32,408 nt of DNA. It comes from an uncultured Oscillospiraceae bacterium (GTDB lineage Bacteria; Bacillota; Clostridia; Oscillospirales; Oscillospiraceae). Position 1 is the first letter of the stretch, and each line of letters starts with the position of its first letter. The notes under the pieces are model-generated. The model made no database searches and had not been told where the DNA came from. It saw only the letters and a list, made by a program, of their open reading frames with translations. Shown here piece by piece: positions 32,147 through 32,408 of the stretch. The stretch covers positions 1 to 32,408 of the forward strand of contig CAJFNY010000007.1 of NCBI GenBank assembly GCA_904395865.1. Direction: 5' to 3'. Made by a program: the position numbers and the translations under genes.

Positions 32147-32408
32147 TCACAGGTGGAGCACCCGCTCGCGGATCTCCTGGGTGCGGCCCTGGTTCCAGAA
32201 CTGGGTGCCGATGTAGCCGCACGTCCGCCGGGCGACGTTCATCTTGCTCTGGTCGCGGTTGCCGCAGTTGGGGCAGACCCAGACCAGCTTGCCGTCCTCG
32301 TCCTCCCGGATCTCAATCTCGCCGTCGAAGCCGCAGACCTGGCAGTAGTCGGACTTGGTGTTCAGCTCGGCGTACATGATGTTGTCGTAGATGAACTTGA
32401 TGACGTCC
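32147..32408 (-). CDS. nrdD: anaerobic ribonucleoside-triphosphate reductase, C-terminal fragment
   Basis: Only the last 86 or so codons are in the window; the frame is open at the right edge, beginning DVIKFIYDNIMYAEL. Two Cys pairs (CQVC and CPNC) form the C-terminal zinc site. The glycyl-radical loop RRTCGYIGTQFWNQGR is intact, with the radical Gly in CGYIG. NrdD makes deoxyribonucleotides without oxygen and must be activated by the radical-SAM protein NrdG. No nrdG follows: the next gene on this strand is the metal exporter, behind a terminator. The activase gene must therefore lie elsewhere. This is direct evidence for anaerobic growth. Confidence 0.95.
   Translation of the reverse strand, partial: DVIKFIYDNIMYAELNTKSDYCQVCGFDGEIEIREDEDGKLVWVCPNCGNRDQSKMNVARRTCGYIGTQFWNQGRTQEIRERVLHL

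Overview
The window looks like a chromosomal piece of a high-GC (about 60-65 % by eye) anaerobic Firmicute, most like the gut Oscillospiraceae (Flavonifractor/Oscillibacter/Dysosmobacter type). The basis is consensus sigma-A promoters and AAGGAGG ribosome binding sites in GC-rich DNA, a T-box riboswitch, S-layer homology domains, a PdaA-type spore-cortex deacetylase, a Spo0A-type DNA-binding domain, and an anaerobic class III ribonucleotide reductase. The genus is inferred from gene style only. No rRNA, tRNA, CRISPR array, transposase or phage gene was seen.

Layout. 1-1504: the end of a probable exported protein, a dyad-rich intergenic stretch, and a small unknown protein. 1505-2580: an AraC-type regulator divergent from that small gene, with overlapping -35 boxes. 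2625-8665: the main catabolic locus. A YheO/PAS-type regulator and an unassigned fold-type-II PLP enzyme are transcribed leftward (ATGA overlap). From the same control region ygeY (M20 hydrolase), ygeW (carbamoyltransferase-like) and arcC (carbamate kinase) are transcribed rightward. 8676-13819: a complete five-gene peptide/nickel-type ABC importer on the minus strand. 13820-15010: an intergenic region with several dyads and a two-gene operon of a small HTH protein plus a stand-alone Spo0A C-terminal domain. 15044-22069: a large S-layer homology protein behind a compact type III restriction-modification pair (mod, res). 22214-23935: an orphan trpB2 behind a tryptophan T-box. 24132-27071: a soluble orphan histidine kinase, a pyridoxal/pyridoxamine kinase and a PdaA-like deacetylase. 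27127-30297: a GntR(YtrA)-ABC ATPase-permease operon. 30369-32408: a Dabb-domain protein, a cation diffusion facilitator with a manganese-like site, and the C-terminus of NrdD.

The locus most worth attention is 2625-8589. Known ygeW-ygeY-arcC clusters carry the 2,3-diaminopropionate ammonia-lyase YgeX. Here its place is taken by a 491-residue PLP enzyme of a different family, and none of the usual purine genes (xdhD, ygfK, ssnA, hyuA) is in view. I infer a fermentative route in which a ureido or carbamoylated amino compound is split so that a carbamoyl group reaches carbamoyl phosphate (YgeW) and then ATP (ArcC). The substrate cannot be read from sequence. A pyridoxal kinase elsewhere in the window could serve the two PLP enzymes, but this is only suggestive.
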